Positions 23,804-31,333 of a DNA stretch of 31,333 nt are shown here, piece by piece. The DNA is from JBPOIS01 sp052034295 (GTDB taxonomy: Bacteria; Pseudomonadota; Gammaproteobacteria; Pseudomonadales; Moraxellaceae), in the NCBI GenBank assembly GCA_052034295.1, contig JBPOIS010000036.1, positions 1-31,333 on the forward strand, given 5' to 3'. Position 1 is the stretch's first letter. Every line of letters begins with the position of its first letter. Both the position numbers and the translations under genes were made by a program. The notes below the pieces were generated by a model. The model did no database searches and was not told the DNA's origin. It saw only the letters and a list, made by a program, of their open reading frames with translations.

Positions 23804-24515
23804 GAATTTTCACCACGATTGCGGAAATGTTGTCATCAGCCCCGCCCTCCAGCGCCACGGTCAGCATGCAGTCGGCTGCATCGCGCGGGTTGAGGCCTGC
23901 TGCGAGGTCACACAGGTCGAGCTCATCGACTTCATTGTAAAGCCCATCGGAGCACAGAATATAGCTGTCTCCCGGCAGCGGTTCAAACAGCCGGCAATCC
24001 AGCGCCAGTTCTTCATCGGCACCCACGGCACGGGTGATGACATTGCGCGCCGGGTGCAGGTGGGCTTCTTCCTCGGCCAGCGTGCCCTGGTCAATCAGGC
24101 GCTGGATCAGCGAATGGTCGGTGCTGATGCGCTCCAGCTGGTGGTCGCGCACCCGGTACAGCCGCGAATCCCCGGCCCACAGGCACACCCCGATTCGACT
24201 GGACAGCACCATCACCACCACGGTACTGCCCACCGTGCCCATCTGTTTTTCGCGGGCATACAGGCGCAGCTGATGATTGACCGCATCAATGGCCTGATCG
24301 ATCTCGTCCACCACTTCAGAGACCTGACGCTGGCGCACATTGAGACTGCGTAACCGTGCCGTAATCAGCTGGCTGGCATAATCGCCGGCAGCATGGCCCC
24401 CCATGCCATCGGCGACGGCCCAGATGCCCTGAATGGGGGAATCCAGCACCGAGTCTTCATTGATCTTGCGCCGCGTGCCAACGTCTGTGATGTGGGCAGA
24501 GGTCCAAATTAGCAT
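23796..24515 (-). CDS. PP2C-family protein serine/threonine phosphatase
   Basis: Metal-dependent phosphatase removing phosphate from Ser/Thr residues of proteins. 239 residues, a bare catalytic domain of the bacterial Stp1/PppA type. Motifs in order: TDVGTRRKINEDS (metal and phosphate contacts), WAVADGMGGHAAGD (metal Asp36), GTVGSTVVVMVL, VCLWAGDSRLYRVRD, ITRAVGAD, YILCSDGLYNEV and GGADDNISAIVV. All key aspartates are present. GGGGAG lies 8 bp before the ATG. No Hanks-type kinase or type VI secretion gene is near. It starts 67 bp after the lptG stop on the same strand and overlaps the SHOCT-like gene, so it may be read from the lpt promoter or its own. Confidence 0.95.
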   Translation of the reverse strand: MLIWTSAHITDVGTRRKINEDSVLDSPIQGIWAVADGMGGHAAGDYASQLITARLRSLNVRQRQVSEVVDEIDQAIDAVNHQLRLYAREKQMGTVGSTVVVMVLSSRIGVCLWAGDSRLYRVRDHQLERISTDHSLIQRLIDQGTLAEEEAHLHPARNVITRAVGADEELALDCRLFEPLPGDSYILCSDGLYNEVDELDLCDLAAGLNPRDAADCMLTVALEGGADDNISAIVVKIRD

Positions 24516-24582
24516 GTCATCTCCCCACCCGATTCAATCCCACACCCAACATTCCCTGTTTCTTGCAAGTGATGTTATCGTT

Positions 24583-25644
24583 TTAGCGGTGACGGTGCAG
24601 CAAAAATACGCCGAGCAGCGCCGTGAGCAGGATGGGCAACAGGATAAACCAGCCAATGGCCCCCTGAAACAGCAGACTGACATAGCCCAGAAAATCCTGC
24701 AAGTAACGAAAGCCCAATCCCACAAACAGCGCCGTCACCAGCCGCAGCCCCATGGTCTGCTGGCGCAGCGAGCCAAAAATGAACGAGCAGGCCAGAATCA
24801 CCAGCGCCGCCAGTCCCAGCGGGGCGGTGAGTTTTTGCCAGAGGGCCAGCCGGAACGTGCGCGGCAGCGTCTCGCCCTGGGCCTGGAGGTATTGCCCATA
24901 TCGCCACAGGGTTGACGGGGCCAGCAGCTCCGGGGACTGGGTGGCCACATGAATCCAGCGCGGCTGCAGCGGCAGCGCCAGATCCACAGACGGGTGCACC
25001 GTCCGCGTGGCCACCCCGCTGGTGGCCAGTTGCACCACCTGCACCTGCTGCAAGTGCCACACCTGCCCCTGTTGATAGTGGCCGGTCTGTGCGGTCAGGG
25101 TCTGGCGCAGGCGTCCCTGCGGGTCAAAATCCAGCAGCTGCACCCCGAAAATCTGTCCTGTGGCGGTGGCGCGCTGTACGTACAGCAGCCGGGCCTGCTG
25201 GCGCACCCAGTGGCCCTGCACTTCGCCGTGGCGCAGGCTGACCGAGGGGTCACGCACGCTGGCTGCCTGCTGGCTGGTGTACGGAATGATGCTTTCTGAG
25301 AGCAGCAGGTTCAGCACCAGCAACACACTGGCTGGCCAGAGGGTCCAGCCGACGATGCGCCACAGGCTGACCCCAGAGGCCCGCATCACCGTCAGCGCCC
25401 CTTCGCCAGCCAGCAACCCCAGCCCCACCACACTGCCCATCAGCGCGGTGATCGGCAACAATTCATACAGGTACTCCGGCATCGACCACAGCACATAACC
25501 CACGGCCTGCAGCGGACGGTAGTGCTCGGTCAGGTTGCCCAGCTCGGCAATGTAGGCAAAAATCAGCTGCAAAAGCAGCAACAGCAGCGTGGTGCCGGCC
25601 ATCGCCAGTCCGGTGCTGGACACCACATAACGACGCAGGATCAT
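24583..25644 (-). CDS. lptG: LPS export ABC transporter permease LptG
   Basis: Inner-membrane permease that, with LptF and the LptB2 ATPase, extracts lipopolysaccharide and pushes it along the Lpt bridge. 353 residues from the ATG at 25644, which overlaps the lptF stop as ATGA (E. coli 360). Three N-terminal TM helices (MILRRYVVSSTGLAMAGTTL onward; YLYELLPITALMGSVVGLGLLA split by context) precede the coupling-helix region LAGEGALTVMRASGVSLWRI. A periplasmic beta-jellyroll (about 130-250) follows, then three C-terminal TM helices beginning at KLTAPLGLAALVILAC. The longer open frame runs back into lptF and is rejected. Confidence 0.97.
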   Translation of the reverse strand: MILRRYVVSSTGLAMAGTTLLLLLLQLIFAYIAELGNLTEHYRPLQAVGYVLWSMPEYLYELLPITALMGSVVGLGLLAGEGALTVMRASGVSLWRIVGWTLWPASVLLVLNLLLSESIIPYTSQQAASVRDPSVSLRHGEVQGHWVRQQARLLYVQRATATGQIFGVQLLDFDPQGRLRQTLTAQTGHYQQGQVWHLQQVQVVQLATSGVATRTVHPSVDLALPLQPRWIHVATQSPELLAPSTLWRYGQYLQAQGETLPRTFRLALWQKLTAPLGLAALVILACSFIFGSLRQQTMGLRLVTALFVGLGFRYLQDFLGYVSLLFQGAIGWFILLPILLTALLGVFLLHRHR

Positions 25645-26729
25645 GAACGCAGGCTCCGGATGCGCGCGGCCAGCTGGGGACGGCGGGACCAGAACAGCCC
25701 CAGCCCGGCATAGGCCAGCAGCACCAGCGCCGGAGCCTCCGCAGGCCATTTGCCTTTGGCCACCTGCGGCTTCAGACCGACCAGCAGCACCACCAGCGAG
25801 GCAAACACCAGCACGGCCGGAAACAGCCGCAGCCAGCGGCCCTGACGGGGACTGACCTCTGACAGGGGCAGGGCCAGCAACAGCGCCAGCGGCAGGGTCA
25901 GGGCAATCGACAGCCGCCAGCCCAGCTCCGCCTGTGCCGGGGCCTCGGTGCGCTGGCGCCACAGCTGCGCCAGGGGCATTTTTTCATAGTGCTTTTCGGA
26001 CTGCGGACTGTCCGGTTCGTGCGCCAGTCGCAGCCGGTAATAGGCAAACTCAGCATGGCTGTACTCGGGCGATCCCGGCCGCAGCAGGTATTGGCGGCCA
26101 TTGGTCAGGTCGACGATGCTGGCTTTTTTTTCCGGGTCCATCACCCGCCGGGCCCGCTCGGCCACGATCATGCGGTCGGCAGCACCCGGCTCACTGGCGC
26201 GCTGGTAAAAAAACACATGTTTCAGTTCGGCTTTCTGGTCGCCCTGACTTTCAGCGTACAGCGTGTAGGCCCCGCTGGACACAAAAGTGCCGGTCTGCAC
26301 CAGATCAAAGCCGCTGCGCGCGGCCTGCTCGGCAAACAGGCGGTCGGTCTCACGGTTGCTCCACGGGCCCACCCACAGGGCCAGCGCGGCCTCCAGCACC
26401 GCCAGGGCCAGCACCAGCGGCAGCAGCTGTACGCCGAGCTGGGGGCGGCTGATGCCACTGGCGTTGAACACGGCCATCTCATGGTCCACATACAGGCGGC
26501 CAAAGGTCAGCATCAGCGCCAGAAACACCGACAGCGGCAGGATCAGCACCAAAAAATCCGGCATGCGGAAGGCAATCAGCTCCAGCAGCACCGTAACGTC
26601 CAGACGGCCATCCACGGCCAGTCCCAGATAGCGCACCAGACGGCCACCCATGGCAATCAGCACCAGCAGCAGTACCAGTACCGCGGTGGTGCTGGCAATC
26701 TGGGTGGAAAGGTAACGGCGAATAATCAA
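25641..26729 (-). CDS. lptF: LPS export ABC transporter permease LptF
   Basis: Partner permease of LptG in LPS extraction. Family members begin M-I-I-x-R-Y; here that phrase is IIRRYLSTQ, and the codon before it is a TTG at 26729 with AGGA 9 bp upstream. I therefore chose this TTG (362 residues; E. coli 366) over the GTG at 26759. TM helices are at the N-terminus (AVLVLLLVLIAMGGRLVRYL, then MPDFLVLILPLSVFLALML), followed by the coupling region YVDHEMAVFNASGISRPQL. A periplasmic jellyroll fills about 130-270, and three TM helices close the protein (RLSIALTLPLALLLALPLSE onward). Coupled to lptG by overlapping stop and start. Divergent from pepA, the usual arrangement. Confidence 0.96.
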   Translation of the reverse strand: MIIRRYLSTQIASTTAVLVLLLVLIAMGGRLVRYLGLAVDGRLDVTVLLELIAFRMPDFLVLILPLSVFLALMLTFGRLYVDHEMAVFNASGISRPQLGVQLLPLVLALAVLEAALALWVGPWSNRETDRLFAEQAARSGFDLVQTGTFVSSGAYTLYAESQGDQKAELKHVFFYQRASEPGAADRMIVAERARRVMDPEKKASIVDLTNGRQYLLRPGSPEYSHAEFAYYRLRLAHEPDSPQSEKHYEKMPLAQLWRQRTEAPAQAELGWRLSIALTLPLALLLALPLSEVSPRQGRWLRLFPAVLVFASLVVLLVGLKPQVAKGKWPAEAPALVLLAYAGLGLFWSRRPQLAARIRSLRS

Positions 26730-26789
26730 CGGCGATCGTCCTGCAAGGGCTGGCACCACGGTGGGGCGAGTGTAACCGATAGCGCCCTC

Positions 26790-26818
26790 AGGGTACGATT
26801 TATGCAGATCGGGGGCAA
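26790..26818 (-). promoter_or_regulatory. Predicted lptFG promoter
   Basis: Minus-strand TTGCCC (26813-26818) and TACCCT (26790-26795) are 17 bp apart, giving a leader of about 55 nt to the lptF TTG. Confidence 0.4.
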
Positions 26819-26828
26819 TCCGCCTGTA

Positions 26829-26863
26829 CTGAACTGTTCAGGCTGCACAGACAGTGATTTAAT
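26829..26863 (+). promoter_or_regulatory. Possible pepA promoter with a 13-bp dyad
   Basis: TTTAAT (26858-26863) is a good -10. Seventeen bp upstream lies a weak -35 (TGTTCA) inside the perfect dyad CTGAAC-T-GTTCAG (26829-26841), a candidate operator. Confidence 0.35.
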
Positions 26864-26897
26864 GCGTTTTTGTCCTGCCTGTCTTGGGTCCCGTGTC

Positions 26898-28361
26898 ATG
26901 AAGCTACAGATTGTCGATCAATTGCCTGCAGACGCCGAAGTGCTGGTGGTGCTGCTGGACAGCCGCGCCGTGGACCCTGCCGCGCCGCCCCTGCCCCACC
27001 TGCCGGAAGCCGCGGCCAGCCTGCTGCGCGAGCTGGCCGGCAAGGCGGCCTATCAGGCCAAACCGGGCGAGCTGCTGCCGGTGTATACCGGGGTTGAGGG
27101 GCTGGCCAGCCAGCTGCTGGGGGTAGGTCTGGGCAAGCCTGAAGAGCTGAAGGCCGGTCAGGCCCAGACCGTGGCGGCAGCGCTGTACAAGGCCCTGTCC
27201 AGCCGGGTCACCCAGGCCACGGTACTGCTGGAAGGTCTGGAGGACAGCCTGCTGGATGCATTCCTGCTGGCGCTGGCCAATGCCAGTTATGCTTTTGAAA
27301 CCTATAAGGAAAAACCCACACCGCGCCGTCTGGCGTCGCTGACGCTGGTGCACCCGCAGGCCGCAGACCTGCAGGCACGGCTGGCCTTCATTCAGGCGGT
27401 GCATCAGGGCCAGAATCTGGCCCGTGATCTGGCCAACCAGCCGGCCAATGTCTGTCACCCCAGCTACATGGCCGAGCAGGCGCTGGCGCTGGCGGCTGAG
27501 TTTCCCGAACTGCTGCGGGTGACCGTGCTGGACGAGCAGCAAATGGCCGAGCTGGGCATGAACGTCTTTCTCTCGGTGGGCCGGGGTTCCGAGCAGCCGC
27601 CCCGGCTGATCACCCTGGAATATCAGGGCCAGCCGGACCAGCAGCCGGTGGTGCTGGTGGGCAAGGGCATCACTTTTGACACCGGGGGGATTTCCATCAA
27701 GCCCGCGGCAGGCATGGATGAGATGAAATTTGACATGGCCGGGGCCGCCAGTGTGCTGGGGGTGATGCGGGCGCTGTGCGAAAGCCGCCTGCCCATCGCC
27801 GTGGTCGGGGCACTGGCCTGTGCCGAAAACATGCCTTCCGGCCGGGCCAGCCGTCCGGGCGACATCGTCAAGTCCATGAGTGGCCAGACCGTTGAGATCC
27901 TCAACACCGACGCCGAAGGCCGGCTGGTGTTGTGCGACACCCTGACCTACGTCAAGCGCTTCAATCCGGCGCTGGTGGTGGACATTGCCACCCTGACCGG
28001 GGCGTGCATTGTGGCTTTGGGCAAGGTGGTGGCCGGGCTGTTCAGCCCCGATGATGCGCTGGCGGCAGAGCTGAGTGCCGCAGGCAGCGTGCTGCATGAC
28101 CGGGTGTGGCGGATGCCGGTGTGGGAGGATTATCAGGAGCTGCTGGATTCGCCGGTGGCCGACATCGCCAACATCGGCGGGCCCACGGCGGGCTCGGTGA
28201 CGGCAGCCTGCTTTCTGGCCCGGTTCACCAGGGACTACCGCTGGGCGCACCTCGACATTGCAGGGGTGTCGCACCTGTCCGGCCCCAACAAGGGGGCCAC
28301 GGGCCGTCCGGTGCCGCTGCTGATGCAGTTCCTGCGCCAGCGGGCCCAGTCTGCCGACTGA
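26898..28361 (+). CDS. pepA: Leucyl aminopeptidase (cytosol aminopeptidase, M17)
   Basis: Dinuclear-metal hexameric exopeptidase releasing N-terminal amino acids, active in peptide turnover; in E. coli it also binds DNA at carAB and in site-specific recombination. 487 residues from the ATG at 26898; the open frame extends far upstream antisense to lptF and that part is rejected. The N-terminal domain is divergent. The catalytic domain shows VGKGITFDTGGISIKP (metal ligands K256 and D261, active-site K268), MDEMKFDMAGAASVLG (D279) and the signature NTDAEGRLVLCD (about 338-349, with metal ligands D and E and the active-site Arg). Divergent from lptFG and followed 13 bp later by holC, the conserved gammaproteobacterial order. 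Confidence 0.97.
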   Translation: MKLQIVDQLPADAEVLVVLLDSRAVDPAAPPLPHLPEAAASLLRELAGKAAYQAKPGELLPVYTGVEGLASQLLGVGLGKPEELKAGQAQTVAAALYKALSSRVTQATVLLEGLEDSLLDAFLLALANASYAFETYKEKPTPRRLASLTLVHPQAADLQARLAFIQAVHQGQNLARDLANQPANVCHPSYMAEQALALAAEFPELLRVTVLDEQQMAELGMNVFLSVGRGSEQPPRLITLEYQGQPDQQPVVLVGKGITFDTGGISIKPAAGMDEMKFDMAGAASVLGVMRALCESRLPIAVVGALACAENMPSGRASRPGDIVKSMSGQTVEILNTDAEGRLVLCDTLTYVKRFNPALVVDIATLTGACIVALGKVVAGLFSPDDALAAELSAAGSVLHDRVWRMPVWEDYQELLDSPVADIANIGGPTAGSVTAACFLARFTRDYRWAHLDIAGVSHLSGPNKGATGRPVPLLMQFLRQRAQSAD

Positions 28362-28374
28362 AGGCCCAGCCCCC

Positions 28375-28791
28375 ATGCCTGCCGGGACCGTGCGCTTTTA
28401 TGTGCAGCCTGCGACCACCGAACCCGATCCGCAGGCACGCTGGCGGCTGGCGGCCCGGCTGTGCCGCCGCGTGGCGGTCATTGAGCAGCAGCCGCTGGCG
28501 GTGGTGCTGGATGATCCGGCAGCGCGGACGCAGTTTGACGACTGGCTGTGGACCTATGCGGCCAGCAGCTTCGTGCCCCATGCCCTGGACAATCCTGCTG
28601 CCCCGGTGAATCTGGTGCTGCAGGATCAGGCCGGCACGGTGCTGAATCTGGGTGCACAGCCGCTGCTGCACAGTGCGGCTGCGCTGGTGCTGGAGCTGGT
28701 GGTGGGGGATGAGGCCGAACGGGCACAGGCCCGCCGCCACTACAAGGCCTACCAGCAGGCGGGCTGGAGCCTGCAGACGGTGCCCCTGTAA
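28375..28791 (+). CDS. holC: DNA polymerase III subunit chi
   Basis: Clamp-loader accessory subunit that links the polymerase III holoenzyme to single-strand-binding protein. 138 residues (E. coli 147). Family features: an N-terminal strand VRFYVQP, ARLCRRVAVIEQQPLAVVLD, then the LWTYAASSFVPHALD segment that matches the typical LW-F-p-sFlPH phrase, PVNLVLQ, and the C-terminal RRHYKAYQQAGWSLQTVPL. It sits directly after pepA with AAGG before the ATG, the standard neighbour. Conservation is low in this family, but length, motif order and context agree. Confidence 0.9.
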   Translation: MPAGTVRFYVQPATTEPDPQARWRLAARLCRRVAVIEQQPLAVVLDDPAARTQFDDWLWTYAASSFVPHALDNPAAPVNLVLQDQAGTVLNLGAQPLLHSAAALVLELVVGDEAERAQARRHYKAYQQAGWSLQTVPL

Positions 28792-28812
28792 GCCGGGGTT
28801 GCGGCGTTTTTT
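28792..28812 (+). terminator. Weak hairpin and T tract after holC
   Basis: Short stem GCCG/CGGC with a six-base loop, then GTTTTTT. It may only partly terminate, since the next gene follows within 60 bp. Confidence 0.3.
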
Positions 28813-28867
28813 GGCAGCCTGGCGGGATTCAGGCGGATCAGGATGGATGTATTCAGGAGAGAGACAG

Positions 28868-29215
28868 ATGTCATTGGGTGCTGATTTTCCCCGTCGCTGG
28901 CAACACACCGTACCGGCCTACCGGGCCCGGGTGTTTGCCGAGTTGCAGGCGGTGTGCGCGCGGCTGGATCCGGCGGCCACTGCGCCCCTGCCCGATCTGG
29001 GCGAGTGGCCCGCCCCCTATGCCCCGGTGACCCCGGTGGCACAGGCCCACCAGCAGCTCAGTGCCGCCCTGAAAAGCCGCTTCCTGCGCGAGGCCGACGA
29101 CATGATCGAAGAAGCGCTGGAGCCGGTGCGCCGTCAGTTGCGCCAGTGGCTGCAAACCCAGCTTCAGGCGCTGCTGGACGAGCAGCAAAAGCCTGCTGAA
29201 CCGCCTTCACCCTGA
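28868..29215 (+). CDS. Uncharacterised 115-aa protein downstream of holC
   Basis: Not recognised. The ATG at 28868 has AGGAGAGAG about 7 bp upstream, an excellent ribosome site; the open frame continues back into holC but that part is rejected. The protein is soluble and mostly helical: an N-terminal amphipathic stretch (FPRRWQHTVPAYRARVFAEL), a Pro-rich middle with LPDLGEWPAPYAPVTPV, then a long acidic/basic helix (SRFLREADDMIEEALEPVRR, continuing through QLRQWLQTQLQALLDEQQ) likely to form a coiled coil. It lies between holC and the antiporter gene, 21 bp before the latter, so all may be co-transcribed. A small protein in this neighbourhood could be a structural or replication accessory protein, but nothing shows it. 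Confidence 0.75.
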   Translation: MSLGADFPRRWQHTVPAYRARVFAELQAVCARLDPAATAPLPDLGEWPAPYAPVTPVAQAHQQLSAALKSRFLREADDMIEEALEPVRRQLRQWLQTQLQALLDEQQKPAEPPSP

Positions 29216-29236
29216 ACCCAAGGACAACAGGTCAGC

Positions 29237-30505
29237 ATGTATGCACAGTCGTTCTGGGCCGGGATCGGGCCGTGGTCTGCCTATGAAGCCGGCTTGCTGG
29301 CGCTTGGGCTGGCCTTGCTGGCCGGGGTTCTGGTGCCACAGTGGCTGCTGCGGCGGCACTACACCTTCCCATTGATTTTCCTGGGTACCGGGGCGCTGTT
29401 TTTTTATGCCCTGCCGGGACTGCGCATGCCGTTGCCGCTGGCCCCGGAGTGGCTGTTGTTCTGGGAGCGGCTGACTGAAGCCGTGGTGGTGATTTCCCTG
29501 ATTGGTGCCGGTCTGAAAATCGACCAGGGGCGTCATCCGGCCTGGGGCATCACCATTCGGCTGCTGGTGCTGACCATGCCACTGTGCATTCTGGCAGTGA
29601 TGTGGGGGGGCATGGCCTGGCTGGGCCTGACCCTGCCCGCTGCCCTGCTGCTGGGTGCAGCCCTGGCCCCCACCGATCCGGTGCTGGCCGGGGACATCCA
29701 GGTGAGTGGCCCGAATCGTGGCGATGGCAATCTGGTGCGTTTTGCCCTGACCAGTGAGGCCGGCCTCAATGATGGGCTGGCCTTCCCGTTTGTGTACCTG
29801 GCCATGGGGCTGGCCAGTCTGGGGGTGGCCAGTCTGGACCATTGGTGGGGGGTGTGGCTGCTGCGCGATGTGGGCTATCGCGTGGCGGTGGCGGCAGTGG
29901 CCGGGGCGGTCATTGGCTGGGGGCTGGGGCGGATTTTTTTTCATGCCCGTCATGCCTCGGTGGCGCACAGTGGCCTCGGGGTGATGGCACTGGCGCTGTT
30001 TCTGATTGCCTATGGGGCAATTGAATTGCTGGGCGGCTATGGGTTTATTGGAGCATTTGTCAGTGCCTATGTGCTGCGCCGACAGGCTTTTGCCCACGAC
30101 TACCACCATGTGATGTTTGAGTTTGCCGAAAATCTGGAACATGCCGTCACCGTACTGACGCTGTTCTTGCTGGGGGGACTGGCGGTGACGCTGTGGCCGC
30201 TGATCACCCTGCCCATGGTGGGTCTGGCGCTGGCGCTGATTCTGGTGATCCGTCCCCTGGCGGGTCTGGTCAGTCTGGTGGGCAGTCCCTGGCCGCTGCG
30301 GGACCGGGCGGTGATTGCCTGTTATGGCATCCGGGGAATTGGCTCGGTGTACTACGTGGCCTATGCCTCACACCATGCAGCGTTTTTGCACACCCCGCAG
30401 CTGTGGGCGATGCTGGTGACCGTGCTGATCCTGTCTTCGCTGCTGCATGGGCTGTCGGCCATCCCGGTGATGCGCCACATGGACCATGCGGCGCAGCGCC
30501 TGTAG
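29237..30505 (+). CDS. Cation/proton antiporter, NhaP-like (CPA1 / Na_H_Exchanger family)
   Basis: Polytopic inner-membrane protein likely exchanging Na+ or K+ for H+. 422 residues with about 12 hydrophobic segments. Core motifs of CPA1 transporters: ALAPTDPVLAGDIQV (the TDPV unwound-helix region) and FALTSEAGLNDGLAFPFVYL (the ND pair of the transport site). AYGAIELLGGYGFIGAFVSA and the conserved basic segment GIRGIGSVYYVAYA also fit. No cytoplasmic regulatory domain follows, so it is a minimal exchanger. The start ATG is 21 bp after the previous gene, with AAGGA somewhat far upstream. It is convergent with rlmA, the stops being only 4 bp apart. Ion specificity cannot be read from sequence. 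Confidence 0.92.
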   Translation: MYAQSFWAGIGPWSAYEAGLLALGLALLAGVLVPQWLLRRHYTFPLIFLGTGALFFYALPGLRMPLPLAPEWLLFWERLTEAVVVISLIGAGLKIDQGRHPAWGITIRLLVLTMPLCILAVMWGGMAWLGLTLPAALLLGAALAPTDPVLAGDIQVSGPNRGDGNLVRFALTSEAGLNDGLAFPFVYLAMGLASLGVASLDHWWGVWLLRDVGYRVAVAAVAGAVIGWGLGRIFFHARHASVAHSGLGVMALALFLIAYGAIELLGGYGFIGAFVSAYVLRRQAFAHDYHHVMFEFAENLEHAVTVLTLFLLGGLAVTLWPLITLPMVGLALALILVIRPLAGLVSLVGSPWPLRDRAVIACYGIRGIGSVYYVAYASHHAAFLHTPQLWAMLVTVLILSSLLHGLSAIPVMRHMDHAAQRL

Positions 30506-30517
30506 GGCATCAGCCCT
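30504..30517. other. Stem-loop spanning the stops of antiporter gene and rlmA
   Basis: Perfect 5-bp stem AGGGC/GCCCT with loop ATCA. The TAG (30503-30505) and the minus-strand stop (30510-30512) fall in or at the edge of this hairpin. No T tract. Confidence 0.5.
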
Positions 30518-31333
30518 CGGTACGCTGCCGGTAGCGGCCACAGAAAAACCGGGCGGTGGTGTGCAGCACCGACAGGGCACGCACCGCCTGCTGGCGTGCC
30601 GGGCTGGCTTTCCAGGCGTAGGGGGTCATGGTCAGCAGGTCATTGAGGTCACTTTGGCCCAGCTGCATCGGCACCTCCAGCGTGTGCTGCCCAATCGGCT
30701 CAAAAGCCTGCAGCAGCGCATCCAGCGCCTGCTGTGGATCATGCTCGACCACCTCGGCAAACAGCTGCGCCCGGAGCTCATACAGGTGCCCGGCGGCGGG
30801 CCGCACCACCAGCAGCTCAGCCTCCGGCTTCAGGGTGCGCAGCAGTTCGGCCGTGGGCACCGGCGCAAACACACTCAGCGCCGCATCCAGCCGCTGGTCC
30901 TGCACCGGCAAGTGGCTGCCGCTGGCCACCAGCCACTGCACACCGGCCAATCCGCGATACTGGCGGGCCGCCTGCAGGATGGCCGGTTTGGCAATGTCCA
31001 CCCCGATCACCTGCCGGTCTGACCCGGTCAGGGCGCTGGTGTAATAGCCCTCGCCACAGCCCACATCCAGCACGGTCTGTGCCTGTGGCTGTCCCGCCAC
31101 CCAGGCCGTCAGCGCCTGACGCAGCGGCGCATAGTGCCCGGCCTGCAGGAAGCGCCGCCGCGCCTGCACTGCCGCTTCGGTGTCGCCGGGGTTGCGGCTG
31201 TGCTTGAACTGCACCGGCAGCACGTGCACATGCCCCTGCCGGGCCACATCAAAATGATGACCCTGCGCACAGGCCCACACCTGGGGGCCGGGCTGCAACG
31301 GCGCAGCACACAACGGACACTGGTAAGGCGACA
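30510..31333 (-). CDS. rlmA: 23S rRNA (guanine-N1)-methyltransferase RlmA (5' end beyond window)
   Basis: SAM-dependent enzyme that methylates N1 of G745 in 23S rRNA (RlmA-I type in Gram-negatives). The frame is open at the right edge. Reading into it gives SPYQCPLCAAPL, so only a few N-terminal residues are missing, and the TTG at 31313 is not the start. The N-terminal zinc ribbon has CPLC plus ACAQGHHFDVA. The family phrase LPVQFKHSRNPGDTEAAVQA and ARRRFLQAGHYAPLR matches RlmA well. The SAM-binding motif is VLDVGCGEGYYTSAL, with IGVDIAKPAI after it and SVFAPVP as the motif IV-like region. The C-terminus LTMTPYAWKASPARQQAV is also typical. Confidence 0.95.
   Translation of the reverse strand, partial: SPYQCPLCAAPLQPGPQVWACAQGHHFDVARQGHVHVLPVQFKHSRNPGDTEAAVQARRRFLQAGHYAPLRQALTAWVAGQPQAQTVLDVGCGEGYYTSALTGSDRQVIGVDIAKPAILQAARQYRGLAGVQWLVASGSHLPVQDQRLDAALSVFAPVPTAELLRTLKPEAELLVVRPAAGHLYELRAQLFAEVVEHDPQQALDALLQAFEPIGQHTLEVPMQLGQSDLNDLLTMTPYAWKASPARQQAVRALSVLHTTARFFCGRYRQRTEG

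Noticed and set aside
25989..26897. Upstream extension of the pepA frame
   Set aside because: It is antisense to lptF; PepA family length and start fit the ATG at 26898.

Overview
The window looks like chromosomal DNA of a high-GC gammaproteobacterium. Gene content (fadBA, lptFG divergent from pepA-holC, creBCD, a probable Gac/Rsm small RNA) points to Pseudomonadales. A Moraxellaceae relative such as the Perlucidibaca group is my best guess, but this rests on gene content and remembered protein similarity only. I see no insertion sequence, prophage, tRNA, rRNA or CRISPR array. Long open frames antisense to real genes (up to 3.5 kb opposite fadBA) follow from GC-rich third codon positions.

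Layout. (1) 1-4468, minus: an RpfG-type REC-HD-GYP regulator followed 5 bp later by a BvgS/EvgS-like hybrid sensor kinase that runs off the left edge. (2) 4651-8175: an MscS-type channel, a tiny Ala/Lys/His-rich secreted protein and uvrC. (3) 8400-13861, plus: a Thr/Pro/Val-rich exported protein, fadB-fadA and a zinc alcohol dehydrogenase, separated by strong intrinsic terminators. (4) 14020-18943: a two-TM protein of unknown function convergent with creB-creC-creD and a previously easy-to-miss 67-codon membrane-protein gene coupled to creD. A consensus CreB-type direct repeat lies just upstream of creD. (5) 19088-23129: an orphan nucleotidyltransferase-like/APH-like fusion, a probable outer-membrane beta-barrel protein and a prolyl-4-hydroxylase-like 2OG-Fe(II) oxygenase. 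(6) 23224-23450: a GacA-type upstream site followed by a GGA-rich RNA with a strong terminator, read here as a CsrA/RsmA-sequestering sRNA of the RsmY/RsmZ/CsrB type. (7) 23582-31333: a PP2C phosphatase coupled to a small SHOCT-like protein, lptF-lptG divergent from pepA-holC, an unknown 115-aa protein, a CPA1-type cation/proton antiporter, and rlmA running off the right edge.

How the parts work together. Several genes concern envelope sensing and maintenance: the hybrid kinase and HD-GYP pair (c-di-GMP turnover), MscS (osmotic release), CreBCD (envelope and carbon-stress response) and LptFG (LPS export). fadBA is the beta-oxidation complex, and pepA, holC, uvrC and rlmA are housekeeping. The most informative non-coding element is the predicted Rsm-type sRNA, which would place a Gac/Rsm output between the oxygenase and the PP2C gene. 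Other points worth attention are the CreB box, the two perfect DnaA-box 9-mers inside creB, and two convergent gene junctions whose stop codons both lie in one stem-loop.
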